Source of the DNA: Brevipalpus yothersi
Lineage: Eukaryota > Arthropoda > Arachnida > Trombidiformes > Tenuipalpidae
Assembly (NCBI GenBank): GCA_003956705.1
Contig: QZCP01000101.1
Coordinates: forward strand, 186,001-250,000
DNA: 64,000 nucleotides
Reading direction: 5' to 3'
This document shows, piece after piece, positions 48,791-59,214 of this stretch; the first letter of the stretch is position 1, and the number at the start of each line of letters is the position of its first letter. A program made the position numbers and the translations under genes. The notes under the pieces were generated by a model. The model had not been told where the DNA came from. It did not search any database and saw nothing but the letters and a program-made list of their open reading frames with translations.

Positions 48791-51700
48791 CTCATCTCTC
48801 TTATGTTGCACTTCACCAGCATCCTCATCAACTTTTTCATCTTCTTCACCTTCTTCTCTTTCTTCATCATCTTCTTCATTCTCTCTCAATCTAGCATCTT
48901 TTTTGTCCTCTTCTTCTTCTCCATTCATTTCTACCTATCCTTATATCCTCTCTTCTTCTGATTATTTCTCCTTTTCTTCTCCTTCTTCTTCTTCTTCTTT
49001 GCCTCTTTTTCCAACTAAAATTGGCCTGATTGCACACAAAATTAACACCTTGACACAAAATAATCAACTAACATTTTTAACCACTGAAATATATGGCACA
49101 AATATCGGTAATATTTATGCTCAATTTGTTAAAAAAATGTCGAGTATAAATCCAATGATTACTAGTATCAAGGGCTATAATGAAAAATTCAAGTTCACTC
49201 ATGTACCATACGTCAGTTCATCAAACTCGCCGATCACTTCGTCCACAACGTTGATCGTTGGGACGAAAAGTGATGATCAAAATTTCTTCTCTTCGACAGT
49301 CTCATCACTTTCAACTTCTTCTTCTTCTTCTTCCTCCTCAACATCGACTGTAGCAACAGAACCACTACCTAAAACTTTACCGCCTTTAATCACTTCTCTA
49401 CCATCTCTATCAACAACAACTACTACAACATCAACAGCATCATCACAATCTAATCAATTACCAATCGGTTTGCTCAATAAGAGCGTGAGAAGTGTAGTGA
49501 ATGAGTTGGATGGTCAAACGACCCTAATCACCACTTTGGTTCATGGAACTTACATCAACGGATTATATGCCCATTTTGGTCAAGTATTTTCAACAATACT
49601 TGAGCCAAGTAGTAGTAGCAAAGATTTAATAACAATAACATCCTTAACTACATCCTCCTCATTTACATCCGATCATCCACCATTGAATATACTAATTACG
49701 AATGACAATTGGACCCCAATTTCGGTGTCAATTTCAACGGAAGTTAATGATAACAAACAAACTCTTCATACGAATCAAATATTTCGTACAAAAATCGATG
49801 GATTTGAGGCACAATTTACCAAATCATACTCATCAGTAGTGGACATTCCCCCACCAGTAGTTGAAGTGATCAAAACAGTGTCAAATTTCAATAGCACAAG
49901 TAGTAGTAGCAGTAGTAGTGGTGGAAGTGAATCGGCATCAAAAGACGATCAGTATAATGATGCAAGTGTGAGTGGTAGTAATTATCATGATAGTGGAAAT
50001 AATACTGAAAGTGAGAGTAAACAAGCAACTCAATCACTTCCAACAATCAGCCCAATCAAATCAATCTCATCGTTATCGATGACCGGAAGATCTTTAGTTT
50101 TCCCTACTCGAAAGAGGTTGACAACATCGACCTATATTCACACTGTAACCACAACAGTTACTAAAACTGCTGTCATTCCAGCATCCATGATTGCCAACGA
50201 TGGACCTAACATTGAACGACGTTCTGGTGATTCGATCAGTTCGGTGAATAGTGATGATAGTGAAACTATTGGAAATGACAAGGGTCCAGATGTGGAATAT
50301 TTTGATGATGATGGAAGGAATGACAAAAAATTAGCCTCACTATCGAATATTAGGGGTAGATCAAGGAAGGGTAAAAAAATTGAGCGAAGACGAAGTGCAA
50401 ATAAAATTAATCAAGTTGGTGATTATGATCAGGAAACTGGTGAGAATATAAATTTGGAAGATGCTATAGAAAGTCCAGTGGAAAATTATCATTCTCGTCG
50501 ATCAGTGGACAGTAGTGGTGAAAGTGAATCTAAGCTTCAATACGGTGATCCTTATGAAGGTAACGGAGATAATCCACCTTCTTACTTCAATCCTGGTAGC
50601 CAAGATTATGGGATACAAAATTATGGTCAACCCCAATCGTCACCCAACAATGGTTACTATTCATTTCCAAATTATGCTCAACCTGCTCGTGACACCTCTC
50701 CAATAGGTCTGAGTGAGGTTAATAGTAATAATAATAATAATAATGATAACAATAATGAAAATTACGGCAATACTCGTTCCAATAGCAATGAACAGGGAAC
50801 AAATGCTCGTGGAATTTTTGGAATGAGGGTTGGTGCTCAAACACCCAACTCAAATAATTTTTATCCGAATTCATATCAAAATTCTTTCGCACTACCTGCC
50901 ATTCCTCCTGATCCAAATGATCAGCCTCGAGGCTCTCGTGGACCACAGTACACGCCAAGTGATAATAATAATAAGCCGGCTTCTCCTCCGATTCTACCGA
51001 TTGGAGTACCATTGAGACCACCAGTTTCTGATCCATATGATAGAAACTTGAATGTACCTCCTAGACGAGATCAAATACCATCAACACCTATCCAACGAAC
51101 ACCGCCAGCGCGAGCACCGTCAAGATCAAATGTACAATCGAACGCTCGACGTCAACCTCAAAGTCCTAGTACACGGGATGAGTATGAGAATACCAATAAT
51201 AATAATAATAGGAATAATATCAATAATCGAAACACTGAGAGCAACTATAATCCAATAACTAGAAGGCCATCGGCTGCGTCTAGATATAATCGAAATAATT
51301 TGAATAATAATAATTTAAATCGAAATCGAGCTCAAGCCACTCAATCGTATAGACAGAGAGCGGCAGCTCGACAGACTGCGACCAATACATTTGCCGATAT
51401 GATTCCAAGTACACGAGCCATTGAGCCAAGTTTTCCTCGTGGTCGAAATACTAAGCGAATTGTTTTAACTAATCAGGTAGTCACATCGATGGCTTCACAA
51501 ATTCAGACCACACAACGACAACCAATGATCACTATACCATCATTTTTTAAGCCTACACAAGCTCTTCCACCATCATTTTTCATTACTTCATCAGACTCAT
51601 CGTTGGCCTCAGCAGAGAGCCAATTTCTCGCTCAATTACCCAAATCAACTTTGACCGTTACATCAATTGTGTCCGTTATTAAAACTTTACCGATACGGCA

Positions 51701-52775
51701 CGGCTTTAAGACATCATATGCCACAATCACCACAACTGCATTTAATACAAGTGTCATACCTCCATCACAATATCAATTCACATTACATCCATCAAATCAT
51801 CAAGAAGTATTAACTCTATTCACTCGATCCACAATTGATCCAACGCGAATCGTTGAAACTCTTATCACTACTGCAACCCTTTTAGAAGTTAAATTAGTTC
51901 CAATACGAATTGGCTTTTCAACTAGAACAGATACGCTCACTGATACTCAAGTATTAACCACATTCAGTACCTCTGAGAGAACAATTAAGCCAACTATTCT
52001 ATTTAATTCAAATATTTTCTTTCCAAACGGTGGACTACCTCAATCAAGTGCCATCAGCTATACGGTGGCCACACATACGCTGGTCAGTCCGACGACGTTA
52101 ATGTCGACAAAATTAGTGTCTCTTGCATTGCATGGAAAAACTCTTCTTTCCACAATAACGGAAACACACACAAGTGATGTGACCATAGTTTCCACAACCA
52201 TTGTGCCAATTGTGCCAACTACTGTTTCACAAATGCCTCCACCATCAGTGATCGTGCCTACACAGCAACAGCAGCCCACAGTGGTTAACGTTGCACCGGC
52301 GGTAACAACTCAATTAACACTTCATTTGACTGGCGATTCTGGTGATGTGACAGAATTAGTGACAGATATTACAATACCAGCCACTGTGCTGAACACACGA
52401 CGTGCTCGACGTGAAATTAGGCCACATTCTATTGAAATGAGCAATGTGCCATCATCATATATTGCATCCACATCGGTGGTGGGTGGTGATGGTAGTGGTG
52501 AAGGGATTGTTGGTGATGGTGATGGGTTGGGATATAATATTTTTTCTCATTCTAGATCGGTGAACACTGTTTTGCACGATACACACCTGGGGACTGAACC
52601 TTTACCATTGGACATTAATGGATCTTTTTCCACAGAATCCACTTCTTCTTCCTCACCTTTTTCCACTTCCCATTCCTCTGGTGATGGTCAATCTGTTCCC
52701 ACACTATCAGCATCTTTTTCTATTCCGAATCATCATTCACTCACTCATGAACATATTATTACCCCATTTTTTTGA
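38730..52775 (+). CDS. Giant secreted Ser/Thr/Asn-rich repeat protein (DUF4758-like repeats)
   Basis: Exons 38730-38907, 39182-43186, 46562-48241 and 48820-52775 join in phase to give about 3,272 aa. Exon 1 is a signal peptide (HILTILVFMCTLLFVHHSVS). At least eight repeats of the type TTYTYFTTyl...G...V.SR.ETV.NV lie near nt 41704, 42061, 42320, 42502, 42700, 46625, 47155 and 47535. A second type, TTLV.GTYI.G.YAhf, occurs near 40430, 49075, 49510 and 49730. A third, Thr/Ile/Val-rich type lies near 51640-52220. Between them are poly-Ser, Asn-rich and acidic low-complexity tracts. Dibasic sites (FRRS, RRARRE) suggest processing. Arthropod genomes code for long extracellular proteins with similar motifs, which I recall as DUF4758; that label is from memory. 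The role is unknown, possibly cuticular or apical matrix. The exon 4 acceptor is uncertain: one at 48894 is also phase-compatible. Confidence 0.8.
39024..39060. repeat. (GA)n microsatellite in intron 1 of the giant gene
   Basis: An uninterrupted GA dinucleotide run of about 18 units. Confidence 0.9.
43187..46561 (+). other. Long intron 2 of the giant repeat protein gene
   Basis: A 3,375-bp intron bounded by ACA|GTAAGT and TATTAG|AAA, much longer than others in this window. It has no recognisable coding frame or transposon. It carries a long (CT)n tract and, before the acceptor, a CT-rich run (about 46490-46530). Confidence 0.7.
44034..44082. repeat. (CT)n microsatellite
   Basis: About 24 CT units inside intron 2 of the giant gene. 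Confidence 0.9.
48560..48785. repeat. (CT)n microsatellite containing an assembly gap
   Basis: CT repeats run from 48560 to 48612, then 107 N (48613-48719), then CT again to about 48785. The assembly stopped inside a long dinucleotide repeat, so the true length is unknown. The tract lies in intron 3 of the giant gene, just before the exon 4 acceptor, and would act as an extended polypyrimidine tract. Confidence 0.95.
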
Positions 52776-53609
52776 AGGTTTAAGAGGCTAGTTGATCGCC
52801 ACCAAAATCGATTGCTGTTGCAATTTTTTGAGATCAATTATTAGTGAGTGATTACACTCACTATACAAGGAATGGCTCACAAATTAACATCTCAGGAATC
52901 CATGCTTCACGTGATTGGAAATTAATTATCATCCCGGTGATGCCAGGAGCACAAATTGTACTGTACTGGAGCAAGGATTAAAAAGTTTTTTTAAAGAATT
53001 ATGTAGTATATTTTTTAAAAATTTCTGCACTTTTCTCTGCCAAATCTCAACTATTGAGAAATAAATTTCCTCTAATTTTCTCTACTACCAATTTCTTTGA
53101 AAGGTTTCTCATGATTCTTTTAACTAAAAACCATCCGATATCTTTTTGTTTTGATTTGCCATAATTTGTCTTGTTTTATGTCATTTCTATTAATATGGGA
53201 GCCTAAATAAACACTCTTTATATTTGTTGTACAAGCTCATATCTTGATTGGTAAGTTGGTTTTGCGTAGGAAATTTTCACACAACCTATTATTAGGGTTG
53301 GTGTACACCCATGTCTCGAGATCCACTTATATCAACCAGTTTTCTGAGTTGTGTTCAAAAATTTTTTATGAACCACAAAAATTGGTGATATTGGCATTTA
53401 GATGAAACTCAGATACCCGCACCTAAATTCATGATACAGTGTGAATTGCGGTTGATATGACTACATGATGATTAAAAGAAAATTTTCTGAATGAAAGATG
53501 CACCAGATCCAAGAAAAAAATCCGCCAGAAAGTTCTCTAATCCTGGAAATCATCATCTCTGACCAATAAATAGCTTGACATCAAGAATCGAATTAAGCAT
53601 TATTATTGA
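52776..53609. other. 3' flank of the giant gene, converging on MRPS14
   Basis: Two AATAAA hexamers on the plus strand, at 53060-53065 and 53206-53211, are candidate poly(A) signals about 285 and 430 bases after the stop. I see no coding frame. Confidence 0.55.
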
Positions 53610-54266
53610 TCACCATATGCCTTTTTTAGCTCCAGATATTAGATTATGATCTGCTAAATTTCGGAAGGCTATTCTAGACATCCTGAATCTTAAATATTTT
53701 CCTCTTTCACGAGATGTCAATGTACATCGCCATTTACATGCAGCTATTCTTGATCCTCTGAATAGATGAAGACCCTCTGAATGGGCATATTCCTGGAAAA
53801 AGAATCAGACAATTATTAAAGCTTTACGAGAAACAATTACAGCAGCTTATACATGTATTGATCGTTCTTATGGAGAACTCACCCTGACTGTGTGTGGAAG
53901 AAGATCATTTCGATAAAGACAAGTTAGATTATTCTTCAACGGAAAATGATAACAGTAAATATAGCGACGTCTAACATCTCGTAGCATACGCCAATCAGTC
54001 CATTTGAGTGATTCAACAGGATTTAATCCAAAAACTGGTTCATTAGGATTTTTGATCTTTCTCCGACGTTTCAATTTCGTATCATAAGTTGATCCGGTGA
54101 ATCCAATATCCAATTCAGGTGGATGAACCGTATATGCTGGTGGTGGCTTGACTTTGTGGAAAGGATATTTAATGTAGGCATTTCGATTGAGAACTAAATT
54201 ACTCTGAAATACATTTGCCAAAATATTTTTTACCGGCTGAATTGATTGTGCAAAAGATTTGAACAT
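53610..54266 (-). CDS. MRPS14: Mitochondrial small-subunit ribosomal protein S14 (uS14m)
   Basis: uS14m sits in the head of the mitochondrial 28S subunit. Minus-strand exons 54266-53883 and 53792-53610 join in phase 0 across a 90-bp intron, giving 188 aa. The core aligns without gaps to human MRPS14 by eye: WTDWRMLRDVRRR, NDLLPHTVREYAHSEG across the junction, then CTLTSRERG and SRIAFRNLADHNLISGAKKG with terminal W. The human protein is 128 aa, so this one carries about 60 extra N-terminal residues, including a likely import presequence (MFKSFAQSIQPVKNILANVF) and a Pro-rich/basic linker (KVKPPPAYTVHPPE, KLKRRRKIKN). It is divergent from the 87-aa gene at 54632. Confidence 0.93.
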
Positions 54267-54631
54267 CTTCTCAGCTCAGTACACCGCAATTTTACTCAAC
54301 AGCCAAGCGAATGAACCACAGATTCACCCACAAACACGATCAAACACAAGGTCCACTAATTGTCCAGCAACCCAACACACATATCAATTAATTTGATTTC
54401 ATTTTTCAATCATTTAAATTAAAAAACACTTGATCAACAGTACAGCAAGTTAAATGAAAACAATGTCACATGTTTTGCAAGCTTCTTATCAAGTCCGCTT
54501 GGTGAGAGGAAGACTTTTAAATTGTGTGAGAGAGAAAGACAACATTGAGAATTGCAAAAGTGATTAACTTCGATTATCTTTCGCTCTCAGATCATCATGA
54601 TCTGATCATGATTGTGGTGACGAGTTTTCTG
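54267..54631. other. Divergent promoter region of MRPS14 and the 87-aa gene
   Basis: 365 bp separate the two start codons, so a shared bidirectional promoter is likely. No TATA box is obvious. Confidence 0.45.
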
Positions 54632-54976
54632 ATGGAGAAAAGAGCCAACAATAACAAGCGGCAAAACGAACGGGACATCAAATCAAGTGAACATCAGGAA
54701 AGATTACTTGAACAACAACGATCACCACAGGACACAGCCATTCTTGAACTTGTAAGTGTGATTGTCATTTTTGGATGTAATCAAAACAATTTAAATGTGT
54801 GATTGATGAAGCTTTTTTCTTGGTGTGTATAGCTTCGCTTTGTTGTTCGTAGCTGTACCACAGCGGACATTGCCAAAAGACCATCAGCAGCCGAATTACA
54901 CGAAAAACTTCAAACACAATTGGAAGTATTGGACAAGGATAAGCATAATCATAACTACTCCCAGACAAACTTGTAA
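54632..54976 (+). CDS. Unknown small protein, 87 aa, two exons
   Basis: Exon 54632-54751 ends CTT|GTAAGTG and exon 54833-54976 starts after TGTATAG; the 81-bp intron is in phase 0. The product is 87 aa. The first half is charged and helical (NNNKRQNERDIKSSEHQERL), followed by SPQDTAILELLRFVVRS across the junction, then RPSAAELHEKLQTQLEVLD. There is no signal peptide or membrane span. The helix-rich, Leu-patterned centre looks like a small coiled-coil or complex subunit, but I do not recognise the family. The frame is open upstream, with an in-frame ATG at 54608 that would add eight residues; I chose 54632 because the sequence before it is hydrophobic and not obviously conserved. Confidence 0.65.
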
Positions 54977-55412
54977 CTGTACATCCTTGAATACGACAAA
55001 GGTGTCATCATGATTTTAAAGTGTGCCATGATGTTAAGGTGTTGAGTGAGATTGATATTTCTAGAAGTTAACTCAAAGAATCATATACACAATCGATGGT
55101 TGTCAACATCAGATTTTCACAAAACACAAGTCTTATCCTCTCCTAGTTTTGATATGAGACGCTGATGTTTTACGCCTCAGATTCCATCACCAATAGTTTA
55201 CGGAAGTGCTGAGGAAACGTTTGTTGACAGTCATTTTTGGGCTCATTTTTGTGTATCTACTGCGATCCACTATCGATTTATACCTATGGTGTTCTCAGTG
55301 GTGCTAAAATATCTTGGAATGCTGTTAGTAATGAATTAGAATTCATCCTTCAATGACCAATCGGAATTATTGAATTTTTTCTACTACACAATCTATCGCT
55401 TTTGAATCGAAA
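54977..55412. other. Intergenic region before ELMO
   Basis: 436 bp with no supported coding frame; it holds the 3' end of the 87-aa gene and the ELMO promoter. Confidence 0.55.
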
Positions 55413-57880
55413 ATGAGTTCCGCTAAAGATAAACCCACCACGGTGAAAATTGGTGTCCATATGGAGAATCAAGTGAGTATGATTCTTTTTGAATAGACAT
55501 CATCTTTATCACTGATTTGGAATATTTCATACGAACAGCCTCCATTGCTCACGGAATTTGATCAAACCCGCCCATTGGATGCAATAATTCAATCGTATTT
55601 AGCCAATCGAAACATGGAAGCATCTAGTCAAGATTATTCATTACAATTCAGTGGAACTTCCGAACATTATGTAACTGAAAAAAATCGTCATGAAGTACGC
55701 CATGGAACGGTCTTAAATCTGACCCATTCAGTGTCACGTACGTGCCAAACTATTTTGGATAAGCTTGCAAATGCCGGCCCTGATGAAAAACGAGCTCTTC
55801 TCGGAAGATTGGTAAGACTCTGTCTTGATCCAGCTTTTGTGGAAGAATTTATATCAAAGAAAGGTAAAGATTATTTAGTTCAAGCTATTGAAAGAGGCTC
55901 AATACAGCCTGAAGAGGGACTAGGTTACGCTCTTGAGGCATTTGTAGAACTAATGAACCATGGTTTATGTAGGTGAGTTGATTCGTGTTATCTAGTGAAT
56001 TTTCAATTCATCTTATATCCTCTTCTTTCTCTACAGTTGGGACTCTTTAGAACGTCAATTTATAGAAAGTATAGCCAACAGCGTGAATCATGGTAAAACT
56101 CAGAATCCAACAATCTTGATAAACTCCTTGGCCATTTTGGAGAGCGTCCTGATGTCTGGTACATCTCTTCACTCTGTGGTTGAGGCTCAGCTAACTCTAC
56201 CTAATTTGATGGAACTTGTCAAACAGAACATTGGTAATCCTCTCATCCAACAAAACACCATAGCACTCATCAATGCCCTCCTTCTTAAATCTGATCCTCC
56301 CAAGAGACGAGCTATTGCCGCCACTCTGGGATCGAAGCAGATGCGAAATGTTATTCTTGAGAATATAATCAATGCCACTAAATCAACTGATTCATCAGCA
56401 GCCAATGTTGGTACAGAAATGGCTCATCAGCTTTATATTCTACAAACTTCACTCATTAATTGTTATGAAGAACGTATTCAGATGAAAGCCTCTCGTACTC
56501 CTAATGTAGAGACTGAAACTCGAGAGAGAATTAGTGAACTTGTTCGATTAGCTTTCGAAAATGATCAAGCATCTATACTCGATTCTAATCAGCGCAGTAA
56601 GAGTATAATTTCGACCTCTAGTCTGAAAGCAACAAACAGCGGTAAAAATGATTATCTCCGTTTGGGCTTCACGAATTGCAAGAATCCAGCCGAAGATTTC
56701 AATGAAGCACCTCCAGGAATTTTTGCTCTTGATCTTATGACATATTTCGCTCGTAATAAGACTGAGCAGTATAGGAATGTTGTTCTTGAAAATTGTATGA
56801 GATCTGATCGAGAGCATGAATGCCCGTTCGCTCGTACTAGTATTGAAATTGCCAAGCTCATTAGCGAGATATTTAAGATAGGAGAACCTCCAAGTGATGA
56901 GGGTAAACTCTTCTATCCTATGTTCTTCCATCACGATCATACAATCGAAGAATTTTTCTGCATTTGTGTACCTCTGCTTAACAAAACATGGAAAGAGATG
57001 AAAGCTACATCTGAAGATTTTTCCAAGGTTTTCTCCGTATTACGACAACAACTTGTACGTGCTCTGGCTGACTCAGATGCTATTCAATCTTTCACAAAGT
57101 TTGAAAAGAAAACTTCCTCCTTGACTTACAGCACGGTAATGAGTCTTTGGCAGAAGGAACGAAGCAGTCGAGAAGAATGGGAAAACAAGGCGCAAGCAAT
57201 ACTAGAGCTAAGGGAAAGAATTAAACCCAGTATAATCGATTTGATTAAGCAACAGCGCCTACAATATCTCACCGAGGGGACTCGGTTTGTCAAATACTCC
57301 AACAAAGGTATGTTCTGAATCTATTCTCACTCGCTTTCTAGATTTGATTTCAACATTTTCCTAGATGTTAAAAATTCGTCGATTATCATTCCCTGTTGTC
57401 TTTGCAGGTCAACGAATTAAAGATAAATTTTGGTTTTGTCGATTATCTGCTAAATTCAAGGTTCTTCATTATGGTGACTGTGACGAAAATAAGTTTCCTT
57501 CAATTGATGAGCTGACGCACAAATTGCCTATCAACGATATTGAGCAAATGCTCATTGGAAAAGAGTGTCCACATATGAAGGAGGGTAAAAATAAAAAGCC
57601 GACCATTGCTCTTGCATTTTCGTTAGTTTATGACTCTATCAAAGGTGAATCTCTCAACTTCGTAGCTCCTAACGAAAAAGATTTTGATTATTGGACTGAC
57701 GGTATTAACGCTCTTCTCGGAAAAGAAATGATAAGCAGCCAGGCTCAGAGTGATCTTGAGACTCTTCTCTCGATGGAAATAAAATTAAGACTGCTCGACA
57801 CCGAGGGAATAACGATTCCTGAAGTTCCACCTAAAATACCAGAGAAACCATCTAATTTTGATTTCAATGTTATTCATTGA
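55413..57880 (+). CDS. ELMO: Engulfment and cell motility protein (ELMO/CED-12)
   Basis: ELMO binds DOCK-family exchange factors and RhoG to activate Rac in engulfment of dead cells and in cell migration. Exons 55413-55472, 55539-55972, 56037-57307 and 57408-57880 join in phase to give 745 aa (human ELMO1 has 727). The order is: N-terminal Ras-binding and Armadillo-like region (KIGVHMENQPPLL, LDAIIQSYL, GYALEAFVELMNHG), the ELMO domain (about 310-490, including ECPFARTSIEIAKLISEIF and EGKLFYPMFFHH), a helical linker (LRERIKPSIIDLIKQQRLQY), a PH domain (about 565-690, DKFWFCRLSAKFKVLHYGD), and a C-terminal PxxP tail (PEVPPKIPEKPSNFDF) that binds the DOCK SH3 domain. All signature parts are intact. 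Confidence 0.96.
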
Positions 57881-58251
57881 TCATTTATTCCAATCATATT
57901 CTTTCATTTCGATCTTTTTTCCACACTATTTGCTCAGTGAATCGTGGAGGATTTTTCATTTTTTATTTTTCGAAGAATTCCCTTGATGAGAAAAAATCAT
58001 ATCCATCTAGCTCATCTCCAAAAGACTGAGTTGTTTTGCACATCTTTTCTGAGCTTTTTTCTCAAATCTACCACAAATTGTGTTTTGTATCAAAATCAAA
58101 AAAATCGTGAATTCCATAATTTTTCATTGCTAGTGAGGAACGACTCGTTCCGAACGAGGGAAGCAAAAATTTATCATTCCCTATTTCCACTATTTCCAAC
58201 ATAGTTTCTTAATGTAATCATTCGATAAGTAAAATGAAATTTCCTTAATTG

Positions 58252-58293
<42 letters not shown>

Positions 58294-58879
58294 CCAGGAT
58301 AAATGCAATGGATATAGAATCTGAAAGTCATGATGATATGCCCTCATCTCGCCCAAAACACTCAATTCTACAAATTCGAAAATTTATCCAATCAATCCAA
58401 GACTTCGAAAGATAATAGTTCTCAAAATCTATTTAGCAAGCTTGCATTCAATGAGAGACTAAAATATGACGAGAACAAGGTTCTTGATAACGGCTAGTAA
58501 GTATTGAAAATGAGTGATCCTTATTGTTGACAAGAGAGATTGTTTTCCATCTTCTGGTTAAGCAATATTCTAGACAGTTTGATTGACAGGAAGAAAGTTA
58601 TCTAGAAGTTGATAAAATTTTTTTTGGAAAGGAAAGGATACATAGAATCAAGTTCAGTGGAATCCAAGACTGGAACTTTATCTCTAGCAAACAATCAATC
58701 GAATCATTGTTCTGAGAAAATGTAAAAATTTTCCATTACAATGTTATTCAAATTGTTCATCTAGAATGCATTTGTGAGGTTATATCGCAAAGGAAAATCT
58801 TGCTTCTGTGGCGTTGATTTCTATCAATTCATGGAATGGCTAGATCATACCTCCAGAACTGATAATTTTCAGATAAATT
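57881..58879. other. Intergenic region between ELMO and the serpin array
   Basis: About 1 kb, with a (CT)n microsatellite at 58256-58290. Nothing else is recognised. Confidence 0.6.
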
Positions 58880-59056
58880 TCTAGTCTCCATCATTTCTGT
58901 TGAATATGAATTCCTAATTCTAGCTTACATAAAGTTTTGATGACCTCATCTCTATCGGGTATGTGAAATTGAAACGAACGATGAATATGAAAGATGATTT
59001 GTAATCTATAACGGCACTTGAAGATCCTCTTGATGATCGAAGAAGCTCTCCACAAA

Positions 59057-59063
59057 GCTATAT
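59057..59063 (+). promoter_or_regulatory. TATA box of serpin copy 1
   Basis: TATATAA lies 106 bases before the ancestral ATG at 59163. The matching boxes lie 82-84 bases before the ATG in copies 2 (60905-60910) and 3 (63219-63225). Copy 1 has about 22 extra bases here, including the inverted repeat GAGACACTTGTCTC. Confidence 0.55.
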
Positions 59064-59214
59064 AACTTATACAGAGACACTTGTCTCCTAACTCATCACT
59101 TGAATATTTGTCATTAAGTGAGTTGAGCTGCATTCGATGAGAAGACTTTTCCTCCCTTTTTTATGAGTTTCAAAATGTTTTCGTTCCTCCCATTGTGTAT
59201 GTATCGGGGCGTTC

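Noticed and set aside
48282..48819. N-terminal part of the frame that reads through the (CT)n repeat and the N gap
   Set aside because: It consists of intron sequence and Leu/Ser from the CT repeat; a phase-matched donor at 48242 and acceptor before 48820 remove it.
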